Assembly (NCBI RefSeq): GCF_001975825.1
Contig: NZ_MTKN01000012.1
Coordinates: 82,578-146,577, forward strand
DNA length: 64,000 bases
DNA from: [Flexibacter] sp. ATCC 35208
GTDB taxonomy: Bacteria > Bacteroidota > Bacteroidia > Chitinophagales > Chitinophagaceae
Direction of reading: 5' to 3'
Below the pieces are notes generated by a model. It searched no databases, had not been told where the DNA came from, and saw only the letters and a list, made by a program, of their open reading frames with translations. The translations under genes were made by a program, and so were the position numbers. Of the stretch, positions 7,733 to 16,702 are shown in pieces (position 1 is the stretch's first letter; each line of letters starts with the position of its first letter).

Positions 7733-10090
7733 ATGTTCAAAAATTACTTCAAAATTGCATTTAGAAATCTGGTAAGAACAAAGACGTTCTCCTTTATTAA
7801 TATCACCGGCCTTGTAATGGGAATGTCCTGTTGCATGCTCATCTGCCTGTGGATCTACAATGAAGTAACATTTGACAAGTTTCATCAGAACCGCGCTACC
7901 ATCTACCAGGCCTATAACCGCACTACCCTTGACGGTAAACTATTCTGCTGGAATGCGACTCCCAAACCACTGGCTGCTGCACTCAAACAGGATTATCCGG
8001 GTATTGCAAATACCTGCCGTACTTCTTATACTACATTTGTAACAGTAGCAGGTGAAAAAAAGATTTCTTCAAAGGGCATGTTTGTAGATACGACCTTCCT
8101 GAATATGTTCACCTTTCCTTTACTGAAAGGGAACATCAACACCTTGCTGAGTGATCCGTATGTGATGGTGGTAACAGAAAAGATGGCGAAGAAAATGTTT
8201 GGTACCACCGACGTCATCGACAAAATGATTGGTATTGACGGTCAAAATTTCAAAATAACCGGGGTACTAAAAGACCTGCCTATCAACAGCACATTTGATT
8301 TTGAATACCTCCTGTCCTGGTTCTACCTGAAAGCCAAAGGATACGATGGCCAGTACTGGGGTGATAACAGCATATATACTTTTGTTCAGCTGGCACCCAA
8401 CGTAGCTGAAGCTACCATGGATGCCCGTATTAAGGATGTAACCAGAAAACACTCCAATGGAGAAATGCCCATTGATGTGTTCCTCCATCCCATGAGTAAG
8501 TGGCACTTATATTCCAAATTTGAAGATGGGAAAATCGCTGGCGGTCGTATTGAAATTGTAAGAATGTTCGGCTTCATTGCCATTTTCATACTCCTGATCG
8601 CCTGCATCAATTTCATGAACCTTAGTACTGCACGTAGTGAAAAACGTGCGAAAGAAGTCGGTATCCGGAAAGTAGTTGGCGCTATGAAAAAATCACTGAT
8701 CAGTCAGTTCCTCATAGAATCTATTCTGCTCACCACCATCGCCGGCATACTATCCATCATACTTGTCTTCATCATATTACCAGCCTTCAATCACCTGATC
8801 AACCAGGAACTTACACTACCTTATAATAGTATTCTTTTCTGGACGGTACTGGTTGCCTTCATTCTATTTACAGGTATGCTGGCAGGCAGTTACCCTGCAT
8901 TCTTCCTCTCCTCTTTCAATCCTGCCGGTATATTCAGGGGCTCGTTCAAAAAGCTGAAAGGTGCTGTCAGTCCACGTAAAGTATTAGTGGTATTGCAATT
9001 CTGTATCTCTATTATATTGATTATATCTACGGTGATTGTAATCCGCCAGTTAGACTATGCGCGTAACCGGAATGCCGGTTTCACAGGTGATCTGGTCATG
9101 TACCATTCATTGAATGCAGAATTATGGAAGAACCGCGATGTAGTAAGAAACGAGTTGATAGCAGCCGGGTTAGCATCTTCTGTCACCGCTACCAATGCCA
9201 AACTCACACAACAATATAGTTCTACGTGGGGAATATTCTGGAGAGGTAAGCCGGAGAAAGATAATACCATATTCGAGCGAAAAGCAGAAGATGGCGGATT
9301 AGTGAAAACAGCTGGACTGAAATTGATACAGGGACGCGACATTGATTTAGTTAACTTTCCGTCTGACTCATCAGCTGTACTCCTGAATGAAACTGCGTTA
9401 AAAATAATGGGCTTCAAAAACCCGATTGGCGAAATCGTGAAAGATAATGACAGAGAATACCATGTGATTGGCGTATTTGGCGACATCATATTTGACTCTC
9501 CCTACGAAAATGCGGCACCTGTTCTCTTAACCGGCCCTAAATTTACAGAACTGGGTATACTCAATATCAAACTGGCGCCTGCTGCTGATGTTGTAAAACA
9601 GGTGCAGCAAATAGAAAAGATCTATGCTAAATATTGCCCCAGCTATCCTTTCGAATATCATTTTGTAAATGAAGATCATGCAAAGAAATTCGAGGATATG
9701 CAGCGCACAGCGAGACTGACTACTTTGTTTGCCATCCTGACTATCTTCATCTCCTGCCTGGGGTTATTTGGACTGGCAAGCTATATCGCTGAAGGAAGGA
9801 TAAAGGAAATCGGCATCCGCAAAATACTAGGAGCATCTACTGCGAAGATCATCAAATTGCTGACAAAAGACTTTATTGTTTTAGTAGTTATTGCATTTAT
9901 AATAGCAGGCCCTATCGCCTGGTATGCCATGCACCAATGGCTGCAGGGTTATGCCTACAGGATCGGGATAGATTGGTGGATCTTTGCAGGCGCAGGTGTA
10001 CTGGTCATTATGATTTCTATGATCACCACCGGCTATCATGCATATAAAGCGACATTGACAAATCCCGTAAAGAGTCTGAAAGCAGAATAA
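7733..10090 (+). CDS. FtsX/MacB-type ABC transporter permease, copy 1
   Basis: 785 aa. An N-terminal transmembrane helix (about 20-42) is followed by a MacB-like periplasmic core domain (about 95-245), then three FtsX helices (about 285-420). A second periplasmic domain (about 440-660) and a final FtsX block (about 675-785) with EIGIRKILGAS complete it. This duplicated layout is the large Bacteroidota permease family. No ATPase gene is adjacent, so the partner must be encoded elsewhere. A close paralogue starts 10 nt downstream. Substrate unknown; such permeases usually couple a cytoplasmic ATPase to periplasmic work (export of peptides or antibiotics, envelope stress). Confidence 0.88.
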   Translation: MFKNYFKIAFRNLVRTKTFSFINITGLVMGMSCCMLICLWIYNEVTFDKFHQNRATIYQAYNRTTLDGKLFCWNATPKPLAAALKQDYPGIANTCRTSYTTFVTVAGEKKISSKGMFVDTTFLNMFTFPLLKGNINTLLSDPYVMVVTEKMAKKMFGTTDVIDKMIGIDGQNFKITGVLKDLPINSTFDFEYLLSWFYLKAKGYDGQYWGDNSIYTFVQLAPNVAEATMDARIKDVTRKHSNGEMPIDVFLHPMSKWHLYSKFEDGKIAGGRIEIVRMFGFIAIFILLIACINFMNLSTARSEKRAKEVGIRKVVGAMKKSLISQFLIESILLTTIAGILSIILVFIILPAFNHLINQELTLPYNSILFWTVLVAFILFTGMLAGSYPAFFLSSFNPAGIFRGSFKKLKGAVSPRKVLVVLQFCISIILIISTVIVIRQLDYARNRNAGFTGDLVMYHSLNAELWKNRDVVRNELIAAGLASSVTATNAKLTQQYSSTWGIFWRGKPEKDNTIFERKAEDGGLVKTAGLKLIQGRDIDLVNFPSDSSAVLLNETALKIMGFKNPIGEIVKDNDREYHVIGVFGDIIFDSPYENAAPVLLTGPKFTELGILNIKLAPAADVVKQVQQIEKIYAKYCPSYPFEYHFVNEDHAKKFEDMQRTARLTTLFAILTIFISCLGLFGLASYIAEGRIKEIGIRKILGASTAKIIKLLTKDFIVLVVIAFIIAGPIAWYAMHQWLQGYAYRIGIDWWIFAGAGVLVIMISMITTGYHAYKATLTNPVKSLKAE

Positions 10091-10100
10091 ATCATTTATT

Positions 10101-12461
10101 ATGTTTAAAAGTTACTTCATTATAGCATACAGGAACCTGCTACGGAGCAAATCCTTTTCCCTGATCAATATTACAGGGTTAGTATTGGGTATTGGATGCT
10201 GTATGCTGATATGTTTATGGATCTATAATGAAGTCAGCTATGACAAGTTTCATAAGAATAAAGATTATCTATACCAGGCGTGGAACAGAGGCACTTTTGA
10301 TAATAAACTGCAATGCTGGAATGTGGTACCTGATCCATTGGCTGCAGCACTGAAGGATGAATATGCCGGTATAAAAAACACCTGCCGTACAGATATCCGC
10401 TGGTTTGTAACGGCTGTAGGCGAAAAGAAACTTTCTACAAAGGCACTTGTGGTGGATCCGTCCTTTTTATCGATGTTCAGTTTTCCGCTGGTAAAGGGGA
10501 ATCGGGAGACAGTGTTGAATGATGTTTTATCGATTGTGATCACAGAGAAGATGGCGAAGAAAATGTTTGGTACAGCAGATCCGATGGACCAGATAATAAC
10601 AATCGATAAGGATCAGTTCAAAGTGACGGGTGTTTTAAAAGATCTTCCTTTAAACAGTACATTCAATTTTGAATACCTGCTCCCATGGAAGTATTATGCT
10701 TACTTATCAGGCAATGAAGATGCTTCCTGGAAAAACAACTCAGTGAATGTATTCGTTCAACTTACACCCAATACCACAGCGGCTGCTATCAATCAACAGA
10801 TCAGGGATGTTACGAAAAAACATACTGGAGACAAAGAGGATACGGAAGTTTTCCTCCATCCCATGAGTAAATGGCATTTGTATTCCAACTTTGAAAATGG
10901 GGTGATATCAGGTGGCCGTATTGAGATAGTCAGATTGTTTGGCATCATTGCCAGTTTTATATTGTTGATTGCATGTATCAATTTTATGAACCTGAGTACG
11001 GCACGAAGTGAAAAGCGGGCGAAGGAAGTAGGTATTCGTAAAGCAGTCGGTGCACAGAAAAAATCTCTCATCCTGCAGTTCCTGCTGGAATCACTTATGG
11101 TGGTGACCATTGCTGGTATATTGGCGCTCATAGCAGTATTCCTCTTGTTGCCGGTCTTCAATTTACTCATCAATCAGGAACTTGTATTACCGTATGGCAA
11201 TTGGATATTCTGGGCTACACTGGTAGGTTTTATTCTACTGACCGGCTTACTGGCGGGCAGTTATCCGGCATTTTTCCTTTCTTCTTTTCATCCTGCCGGC
11301 ATCTTCAGACGTACTTTCAAAAAAGGTCATGGCACGATCAATCACCGTAAGGTACTGGTGGTATTGCAATTCTGTATTGCCATTACGCTCATTATATCTA
11401 CAGTGATTGTGGTCCGTCAATTAGAACACGCACGTAACAGGAATGCGGGTTTTTCTGGAGACCTGTTGATGTATCACTGGAATAATCCAACACTCAATAA
11501 TAATTTTGGCGCCCTTAAGAATGAGCTGTTATCTACGGGTATTGCGACCTCCGTGACCCGTACGGCGTCACAACTGACAGAGCCGTTCAGCTCATCGACC
11601 TCCGTAAAATGGAGGGGAAAAGATCCTAATGACAATACCGATTTTGAACGCGGCGCACAGGATGAAGGATTGATCACCACAGCAGGTCTACAACTGCTAC
11701 AGGGGCGGGACCTGGACCTGGCAAGGTATCCGGCTGATTCAACGGCTGTGATCATCAATGAATCGGCGATGAAGGCCATGGGCTTTACCCATCCTATTGG
11801 CGAAGTAGTGCATGAATTCGAAACAGATTATCATGTAGTAGGTGTATTTGGTGATTATATATTTGGCTCTCCTTATGAGCATACACATCCGATGATTATT
11901 GTGGGTGCAAAGAATATGTTTTTCAATATTATTCATATGAAGCTGGCAGCGGGTGGAGATGTAGTAAAACAAGTGCAGGCAGCAGAAAAACTCTTTAATA
12001 AATATAATCCGGATTATCCGTTTGAATACCATTTTGTGAACAAGGATTATGAATTGAAATTCGTGGATATGTCTATTGTGGCGCGTTTAACTACCTTATT
12101 TGCTGTGCTGACGGTGCTGATATCCTGTCTTGGTTTGTTTGGGCTGGCAAGTTATATGGCGGAAGAGCGGATTAAGGAAATTGGTATTCGCAAGGTACTG
12201 GGCGCTTCGGTCGTGAGGATTATTAGTTTGCTGACGAAGGATTTTCTGGTACTGGTAGGCATTGCGCTGTTAATAGCGGCTCCTATAGCATGGTATGCCA
12301 TGCACCAGTGGTTGCAGCGATATGCTTACAGAACAATGATCGACTGGTGGGTGTTTGTAGCAACAGGGTTATTGATGATATTGATTTCCCTGCTCACCAC
12401 TGGCTATCATGCCTGCAAAGCGGCGCTGATGAATCCTGTTAAAAGTTTGAAGTCGGATTAA
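10101..12461 (+). CDS. FtsX/MacB-type ABC transporter permease, copy 2
   Basis: 786 aa, same domain order as the preceding gene and colinear with it from end to end (for example MFKSYFIIAYRNLLRSKSFS against MFKNYFKIAFRNLVRTKTFS). The pair is a tandem duplication that has diverged, most in the second periplasmic domain (about 465-600), where ligand or partner contacts would lie. It is cotranscribed with copy 1 (10-nt gap). The two may form a heterodimer. The last 4 nt overlap the stop of the convergent GreA-like gene. Confidence 0.88.
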   Translation: MFKSYFIIAYRNLLRSKSFSLINITGLVLGIGCCMLICLWIYNEVSYDKFHKNKDYLYQAWNRGTFDNKLQCWNVVPDPLAAALKDEYAGIKNTCRTDIRWFVTAVGEKKLSTKALVVDPSFLSMFSFPLVKGNRETVLNDVLSIVITEKMAKKMFGTADPMDQIITIDKDQFKVTGVLKDLPLNSTFNFEYLLPWKYYAYLSGNEDASWKNNSVNVFVQLTPNTTAAAINQQIRDVTKKHTGDKEDTEVFLHPMSKWHLYSNFENGVISGGRIEIVRLFGIIASFILLIACINFMNLSTARSEKRAKEVGIRKAVGAQKKSLILQFLLESLMVVTIAGILALIAVFLLLPVFNLLINQELVLPYGNWIFWATLVGFILLTGLLAGSYPAFFLSSFHPAGIFRRTFKKGHGTINHRKVLVVLQFCIAITLIISTVIVVRQLEHARNRNAGFSGDLLMYHWNNPTLNNNFGALKNELLSTGIATSVTRTASQLTEPFSSSTSVKWRGKDPNDNTDFERGAQDEGLITTAGLQLLQGRDLDLARYPADSTAVIINESAMKAMGFTHPIGEVVHEFETDYHVVGVFGDYIFGSPYEHTHPMIIVGAKNMFFNIIHMKLAAGGDVVKQVQAAEKLFNKYNPDYPFEYHFVNKDYELKFVDMSIVARLTTLFAVLTVLISCLGLFGLASYMAEERIKEIGIRKVLGASVVRIISLLTKDFLVLVGIALLIAAPIAWYAMHQWLQRYAYRTMIDWWVFVATGLLMILISLLTTGYHACKAALMNPVKSLKSD

Positions 12462-12925
12462 TATAATGTTAGAATGATTCTTTCTTCTTTGTTGAAAAAG
12501 AAAGTATCTCCTTCTTTTTTACCGTGTAGCAGTTTTGCCAAAGGTGATAAAGGAGATAGGAAAAATACGGTCTCTTCATTGATGGTTTGTTTACCTAAGC
12601 CTGCGGCGATGAAAAAGGATTGACCTTTACAATTAATAAAGGAGCCCGGTTGTGCGGTGGTGTAGATTTTTTCAGTGTTTACTTTTTGTAGTCTGTCCAG
12701 TTCCAGCTTATTTTCTTCCTGCTGGCGACTGTGCATGTCTTTTTCAAGGTGCCCCATGGCACGGCCGGTTTCATATTTATCACCTGCGGAGCTTTTTTCT
12801 TCATTATTGGCAGCTTCCTGCGCATTGGCAATCATTTGTTTTGCCAATTCGATACGCTTATTGATTAATGCCAGCCCTGTGTTTTTTAGATTGGTTTTAA
12901 AGGCAATCATCTCCTGAATCGTCAT
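12458..12925 (-). CDS. GreA/GreB-like transcription elongation factor
   Basis: 155 aa. An N-terminal coiled coil (about 5-85, with EEKSSAGDKYETGRAMGHLEKDM) is followed by a C-terminal FKBP-like GreA/B domain (about 95-155, ending FFFNKEERIILTLY). Gre factors stimulate RNA cleavage in backtracked RNA polymerase. The sequence is shorter and more divergent than standard GreA; this Bacteroidota subfamily is often left as hypothetical. Its stop codon interlocks with that of the convergent FtsX gene (4-nt overlap). Confidence 0.75.
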   Translation of the reverse strand: MTIQEMIAFKTNLKNTGLALINKRIELAKQMIANAQEAANNEEKSSAGDKYETGRAMGHLEKDMHSRQQEENKLELDRLQKVNTEKIYTTAQPGSFINCKGQSFFIAAGLGKQTINEETVFFLSPLSPLAKLLHGKKEGDTFFFNKEERIILTLY

Positions 12926-12981
12926 AAGTGTTATATTTATGCTGCTATGAAGGGTATTTTCTTTTTTATAGATTTATTATT

Positions 12982-12998
12982 AATGTCGTTTAGTTAAG
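12982..12998 (+). repeat. IS4 left terminal inverted repeat
   Basis: AATGTCGTTTAGTTAAG, exact inverse of 18119-18135. The IS4 transposase remnant begins about 60 nt inside. Confidence 0.75.
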
Positions 12999-13043
12999 CA
13001 AATTTCATCGAAAAGTAGTTAAAAATGGCTACAAGATCAGTAA

Positions 13044-13555
13044 ATTTGTTTTACTGAAAAAACGAACAAGGATTATAGGACAAAAGTAGTTAAACATATA
13101 GTAAAACTGATTGATAATGATCAATACAAGACCCGTAACAAAGACGGTGAAAAAGGATTTACCCGGAATCGTAAACTTACATTCAAAGAACTAATAGTAC
13201 TTATAAGCCGTGGTATGATGCGATCAATTCAGCGTGAGCTTAACGATTTTTTTGGAAATATTCTTGATCAGGACTATAGTATACAGCAAATAACAAAGGG
13301 AGCCTTGAGTCAATCCCGAGCAAAATTAATCCCTGAAGCATTTAAAGATCTGAACACAGAGGCCGGCAGAACTTTCTATGAGGATGCGCCCTATCTTAGG
13401 TGGAAAGGGCATCGTTTATTAGCGGCAGACGGCAGTACTTGTGTAATGCCGAATCACAAAACAACCAGGGAAGAATTTGGGGTACATAATATGGGTAGGC
13501 ATGCAGATGCCGAACGCTGCATAGCTACTACTTCGCTGATGTATGATGTGTTAAA
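13044..13555 (+). pseudogene. IS4-family transposase, N-terminal remnant
   Basis: The frame is open from 13044 and readable as transposase from about 13065 (KVVKHIVKLIDNDQY, then KLTFKELIVLISRGMMRS, LSQSRAKLIPEAF, LAADGSTCVMPNH). Homology ends at about 13555 after TSLMYDVL; what follows in frame is unrelated. No ATG precedes the conserved part in this frame. The first DDE Asp region (AADGS) is present; the rest of the catalytic core is gone. Confidence 0.8.
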
Positions 13556-13651
13556 AGCTAAAGCATCCCAATTTGATAGCTCTGCCGCTCTATTTCCTAA
13601 ACTGTCAACCTTGTCAAATAAATGCAAATTACTATCGGTAGTAATTATAAA

Positions 13652-14035
13652 TCAATATTTATCCATTTCTTCATTTACCAGATTTAAAAACAAATCAATT
13701 TCTATTACACTTCCCTTACCTGTGTTAAGAGGGAACAGAGAAATTTTAAAATTCTCTCTTTGAAAAATTGGAATATCAAATTTTAAAAAATCGTCCATAC
13801 TTACTGAATTAACTTTACAATCAGCATACTCAACCTCAGCGAAAAGATCTGCAAATTCCTTAAATGGCCAGATTGGCACTATTATATTACTAAATTCGTC
13901 ATTTAATAAAACAAGCTTTTTATCTCTTTCAATGAACCAAACAACACCCAAATCTACAATTCGCTTAATTGTGTATTCAAGACGAGTATTGGCATCTTGG
14001 TTAATCATTGAGTTAATTTCCTTTTCATTTATCAT
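13652..14035 (-). CDS. DUF2750-type protein, probable orphan immunity protein
   Basis: 127 aa. Motifs EYTIKRIVDLGVVWFIE, IVPIWPFKEFADLFA and DCKVNSVSMDDFLKF match the DUF2750 family as I know it, a family often encoded next to polymorphic toxins. The frame is intact. It starts 11 nt after the end of an Rhs C-terminal tip on the same strand, the normal toxin-immunity order. The toxin gene upstream is broken, so this is likely a retained orphan immunity gene. Confidence 0.7.
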   Translation of the reverse strand: MINEKEINSMINQDANTRLEYTIKRIVDLGVVWFIERDKKLVLLNDEFSNIIVPIWPFKEFADLFAEVEYADCKVNSVSMDDFLKFDIPIFQRENFKISLFPLNTGKGSVIEIDLFLNLVNEEMDKY

Positions 14036-14046
14036 GGTAAATATAT

Positions 14047-14580
14047 TTATTGACTTCTTCTATAGTCTCTTTCTACTTGGTGCTGAGTTTTATGTAAATC
14101 AATATCTTGAACCTTAGAATGATCTATTGCATCTTTAATTTTGTCCCCAAAAACCGCTAATGTTCCAACTACACCCAGCGAAGTTAAACCTGCGCCTATA
14201 GATTCTATTACACCTTCAACAACCGGAATAGGAACGGGGCCAATCTGGCCTATTACACCCGGACCAACAGGTTCATCACCTAGAAAATCGCTAAATCTAA
14301 CAGGATTATCATAGTTCGAAGCATAGGGGCTCCATGCTTCCATATCGTCTACCTTAGGATCTATTTGTCCCCATCTACCTGTCTGCGGATCTAATGTAAG
14401 ATAAAAAGCTTCAAATTGGTCGAGGTCAAAATCATCGTCAAATTCAATTCCATTATACTTCTTTTATTTTCCGGGTACAATTGCCCTTTTAAGGCTTTGC
14501 TGCTAATCCCCGCCATCGTCAGCCCAAATGGGTAATAGTGAGTTTCTTCTAACAATGGTCCACTATTATGAGATATAACT
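14047..14580 (-). pseudogene. Rhs-repeat protein, C-terminal core and tip (fragment A)
   Basis: Reading on the minus strand from about 14580: [18 protein letters not shown], then LKGQLYPEN, a one-base deletion in an A-run near 14464, then [23 protein letters not shown] and YASNYDNPVRFSDFLGDEP. This is the Rhs-associated core of Bacteroidota, followed by a short variable tip of about 70 residues ending ERDYRRSQ. The tip includes a glycine-rich hydrophobic stretch typical of pre-toxin segments. Only the last ~98 codons are open in one frame. The upstream part is separated from the core by an IS5 remnant. Confidence 0.75.
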
Positions 14581-14762
14581 AAACAGAATCCATGTTAGTA
14601 GTCGAAACATGAATATCTTTCTAGCCGTAAGTAATGCTAGATCAACTACTGTTTGAAGTTTCATTTCTTTGTTTTTTCTAAGAGTATGTTTAAATTTCAG
14701 TGGGTCCAAAATTAGGAAAGTACGAATCGATCAATTAGTTTGGATTTACCACAAAACAAACT

Positions 14763-15188
14763 ATGAGAAGCAAGTTCACATTATTGACCGATTCGCACTG
14801 GGAAAGTATTAAAAATATATTAACGGACAAAAGAAAGCGTAAATATTGCCTTCGGACTATTTTCAATGCTATATTATAGATTTGCAGAACCGGCAGTCAG
14901 TGGAGTAATCTAAGCAGTGAATATCTATACTGGCAGATAGTTTACTACTATTTTGACAAATGGAAGAAATCAGGAGTGCTGGAACAGGTGATGTTAAAAT
15001 TGGTAAGGAAGGAAAGAATTTATCAGGGACACAATTACGCTCCATCAGTAGGTGCTATTGATAGTCAAAGCGTAAAGAAAAGTGCATTTGTAAGTATAGA
15101 AACCGGTATTGATGGAGGCAAACATATCAATGGGCGAAAGAGACACCTGGCAGTTGATAGTTTAGGATTACCGATTGCGATATATATT
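14763..15188 (+). pseudogene. IS5-family transposase remnant
   Basis: Starts MRSKFTLLTDSHWESIK at 14763 and carries KRKYCLRTIFNAIL, then an in-frame TAG near 14877, then RTGSQWSNLSSEYLYWQ, VGAIDSQSVKKSAF (first catalytic Asp), GIDGGKHINGRKRHLAVD (second catalytic Asp). Homology stops after LGLPIAIYIV near 15188; the 3' third with the catalytic Glu is missing. The sequence GAGTATGTTTAAATTTCAG at about 14682 may be part of the left end. It interrupts the Rhs remnant on the opposite strand. Confidence 0.8.
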
Positions 15189-15189
15189 G

Positions 15190-15490
15190 TAATGTATCTT
15201 TTTTGTAGAGGAACATTCCATCATAATCAGAAACTGTAGTAGCAGCAGGTGTAACGGAGATATCAATCACAGTTTCTTCATTTTGACTCCGGTAGCGTTG
15301 TATTGATATGTGATTATTCCTTTGTTTGTAAAAGTGATCTGCTCGGCAAGTTCAAATAATTGTAGGTAATGGCACTTATCCCTTTATTCAGGTCCTGAAT
15401 CAGATTACCATTCCAACTTGTGCGATGCCAATGTCTATAATTGTCTTTGTCGCTTTCGTAGTAGCTGGCGGAAAGATTTTTTTATCATAC
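15190..15490 (-). pseudogene. Decayed Rhs-repeat segment upstream of fragment A
   Basis: On the minus strand, in broken frames, one reads GNLIQDLNKGISAITYNYLN, QITFTNKGIITYQYNATG and VTPAATTVSDYDGMFLYKKD, the YD-repeat region that precedes the Rhs core. At least one frameshift lies near 15345 and a stop near 15280. Together with fragment A it was probably one rhs gene before the IS5 insertion. In 15491-15660 I see nothing coding. Confidence 0.65.
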
Positions 15491-15663
15491 CCGCATACTA
15501 CTTTTTTTATGTTTACACCCGGTATAGAGGTATAAATTAAGTAAACCAATTAAAAGTCCAATTGCCCTACGGTACGAACGTCGGAGATTTAGCATTATAG
15601 ATAGGTTAATAATGTTGTTTGTGTATTGACTATGGTATTTTTTTGAAACCGAATAAAAGGCAA

Positions 15664-15700
15664 ACGGCTTGAGTCCAATACAAGATCGAACTCAAGCCGT
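15664..15700 (-). terminator. Hairpin downstream of the 15.7-16.2 kb gene
   Basis: 11-bp inverted repeat ACGGCTTGAGT / ACTCAAGCCGT with a 15-nt loop, 32 nt beyond the minus-strand stop; on that strand TTGCCTTTTATT follows. Probably a weak terminator. Confidence 0.55.
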
Positions 15701-15731
15701 CTAATCAAAAACAGGCTTCAATATTTCCTTT

Positions 15732-16194
15732 TTAATATGGAATATTGAGCGCATCTATTTTCATAAATCTAATATTGTTATCAGAAAGAAATATCCTACC
15801 GGCGGCATTCACCGGATAAAACCAATCGCAACTATTAGGGACAGATGAGCTGGCGATATGATTAGCCTTAGCAACATATTGCCTATTCTTTAATACAAGA
15901 ACGAGTATCGGCTTTTTACTGTCAGTAAGTATTCTGAGTTTTTCAGGGCTGATAATTTTTATCTCAATTTCATATTTATCTTCTGAGACTAATTCCAACT
16001 CATTTTGGCGAATTTTTATTGTATCATAAATCATATGGCTAATCTCAATATTCTGATACTGAGAATGAAAATTAATTTCCCTTTCGCTTAGATTTTGAGG
16101 ACTATTTGCGATCATAATAGCCAGTTTCGCCATCTTTATCACCTTTAACTTGACCATAAACTGAAAGTTCAAATCTTAAATCGGATAATTTCAT
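15732..16194 (-). pseudogene. Immunity-type or unknown small protein, probably frameshifted
   Basis: A 146-codon frame (start at 16172) reads through PQNLSEREINFHSQYQNIEI and ends FMKIDALNIPY, but its first 24 residues look unnatural. One frame over, an ATG at 16194 gives MKLSDLRFELSVYGQVKGDK, then GETGYYDRK and a stop at 16102. Joined by a one-base shift near 16105, the two form a plausible ~154-aa protein. It sits between two Rhs tips, in immunity position. Family not recognised. If the frameshift is real the gene is dead; otherwise translation starts at 16172. Confidence 0.5.
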
Positions 16195-16323
16195 AACTTC
16201 TGGTTTGATAATCTATCCATTCTTTGAATAAACAGGTATAAATGCGTAGCACTTTCTGAAATAGCTGGCAGAATAGACTGTTTGCCTACCTGCACATATT
16301 TTCTCCTACTATTAAACACCTAA

Positions 16324-16366
16324 AAGCACAAATATCCGCAGACAACACCTGCGGATATTTGTGCTT
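16324..16366 (-). terminator. Terminator after the 108-aa immunity-type gene
   Basis: Perfect 18-bp stem (AAGCACAAATATCCGCAG and its complement at 16349-16366) with a 7-nt loop, 10 nt beyond the minus-strand stop; TTTTAGG follows on that strand. Confidence 0.8.
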
Positions 16367-16375
16367 CAATAAAAA

Positions 16376-16702
16376 TTATTTAGATGTACGAATTCGTCTA
16401 TTCAGAAAAGGCCAGGATTTTACGTACTCAACATCAACAGAGTCACCTATCTGAAATTTGGAATCTTGTGAATCATTCGTATAGGCTTCTCCATTGATAT
16501 AAAAAACATACGAATAAGAGCCATCATGACTCACTGGGCTATTACCAGTGGGATTTTTCTCATCAATAATTACGGCCCTGGTCCGCTGCGCATCGTGCTT
16601 TAATAAATATCCAGTTAGTATCCTTCTACCAACCTTACAGATAAAAAAACCAAACAAAATTAAAAAGAAAATAATTGTTCCTATTTTTTTTAGTTTATTC
16701 AT
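16376..16702 (-). CDS. Membrane-anchored probable immunity protein, 108 aa
   Basis: A single N-terminal transmembrane helix (about 7-27, KIGTIIFFLILFGFFICKVG) is followed by a soluble beta-rich domain (SYVFYINGEAYTND, QIGDSVDVEYVKSWPFLNRR) resembling DUF3592-type folds. Its ATG overlaps the TGA of the Rhs toxin tip by two bases (ATGA), so translation is coupled. This is the classical arrangement of a polymorphic toxin and its immunity protein. A membrane-bound immunity protein suggests a toxin acting at or crossing the inner membrane (inference). The frame is intact although the toxin gene is broken. Confidence 0.7.
   Translation of the reverse strand: MNKLKKIGTIIFFLILFGFFICKVGRRILTGYLLKHDAQRTRAVIIDEKNPTGNSPVSHDGSYSYVFYINGEAYTNDSQDSKFQIGDSVDVEYVKSWPFLNRRIRTSK

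Noticed and set aside
9055..9489. 144-codon minus-strand frame within the first FtsX gene
   Set aside because: Shadow of a strong coding frame; no independent evidence.
12955..13000. Target-site duplication at the ends of the IS4-bounded island
   Set aside because: Sequences directly outside the two 17-bp repeats (TTTATTATT and GAAATAAAC) do not match, so none is claimed.
14047..14343. 98-codon frame as a complete stand-alone gene
   Set aside because: Its first residues are the middle of an Rhs core that continues upstream in the same frame for 40 codons before a frameshift.
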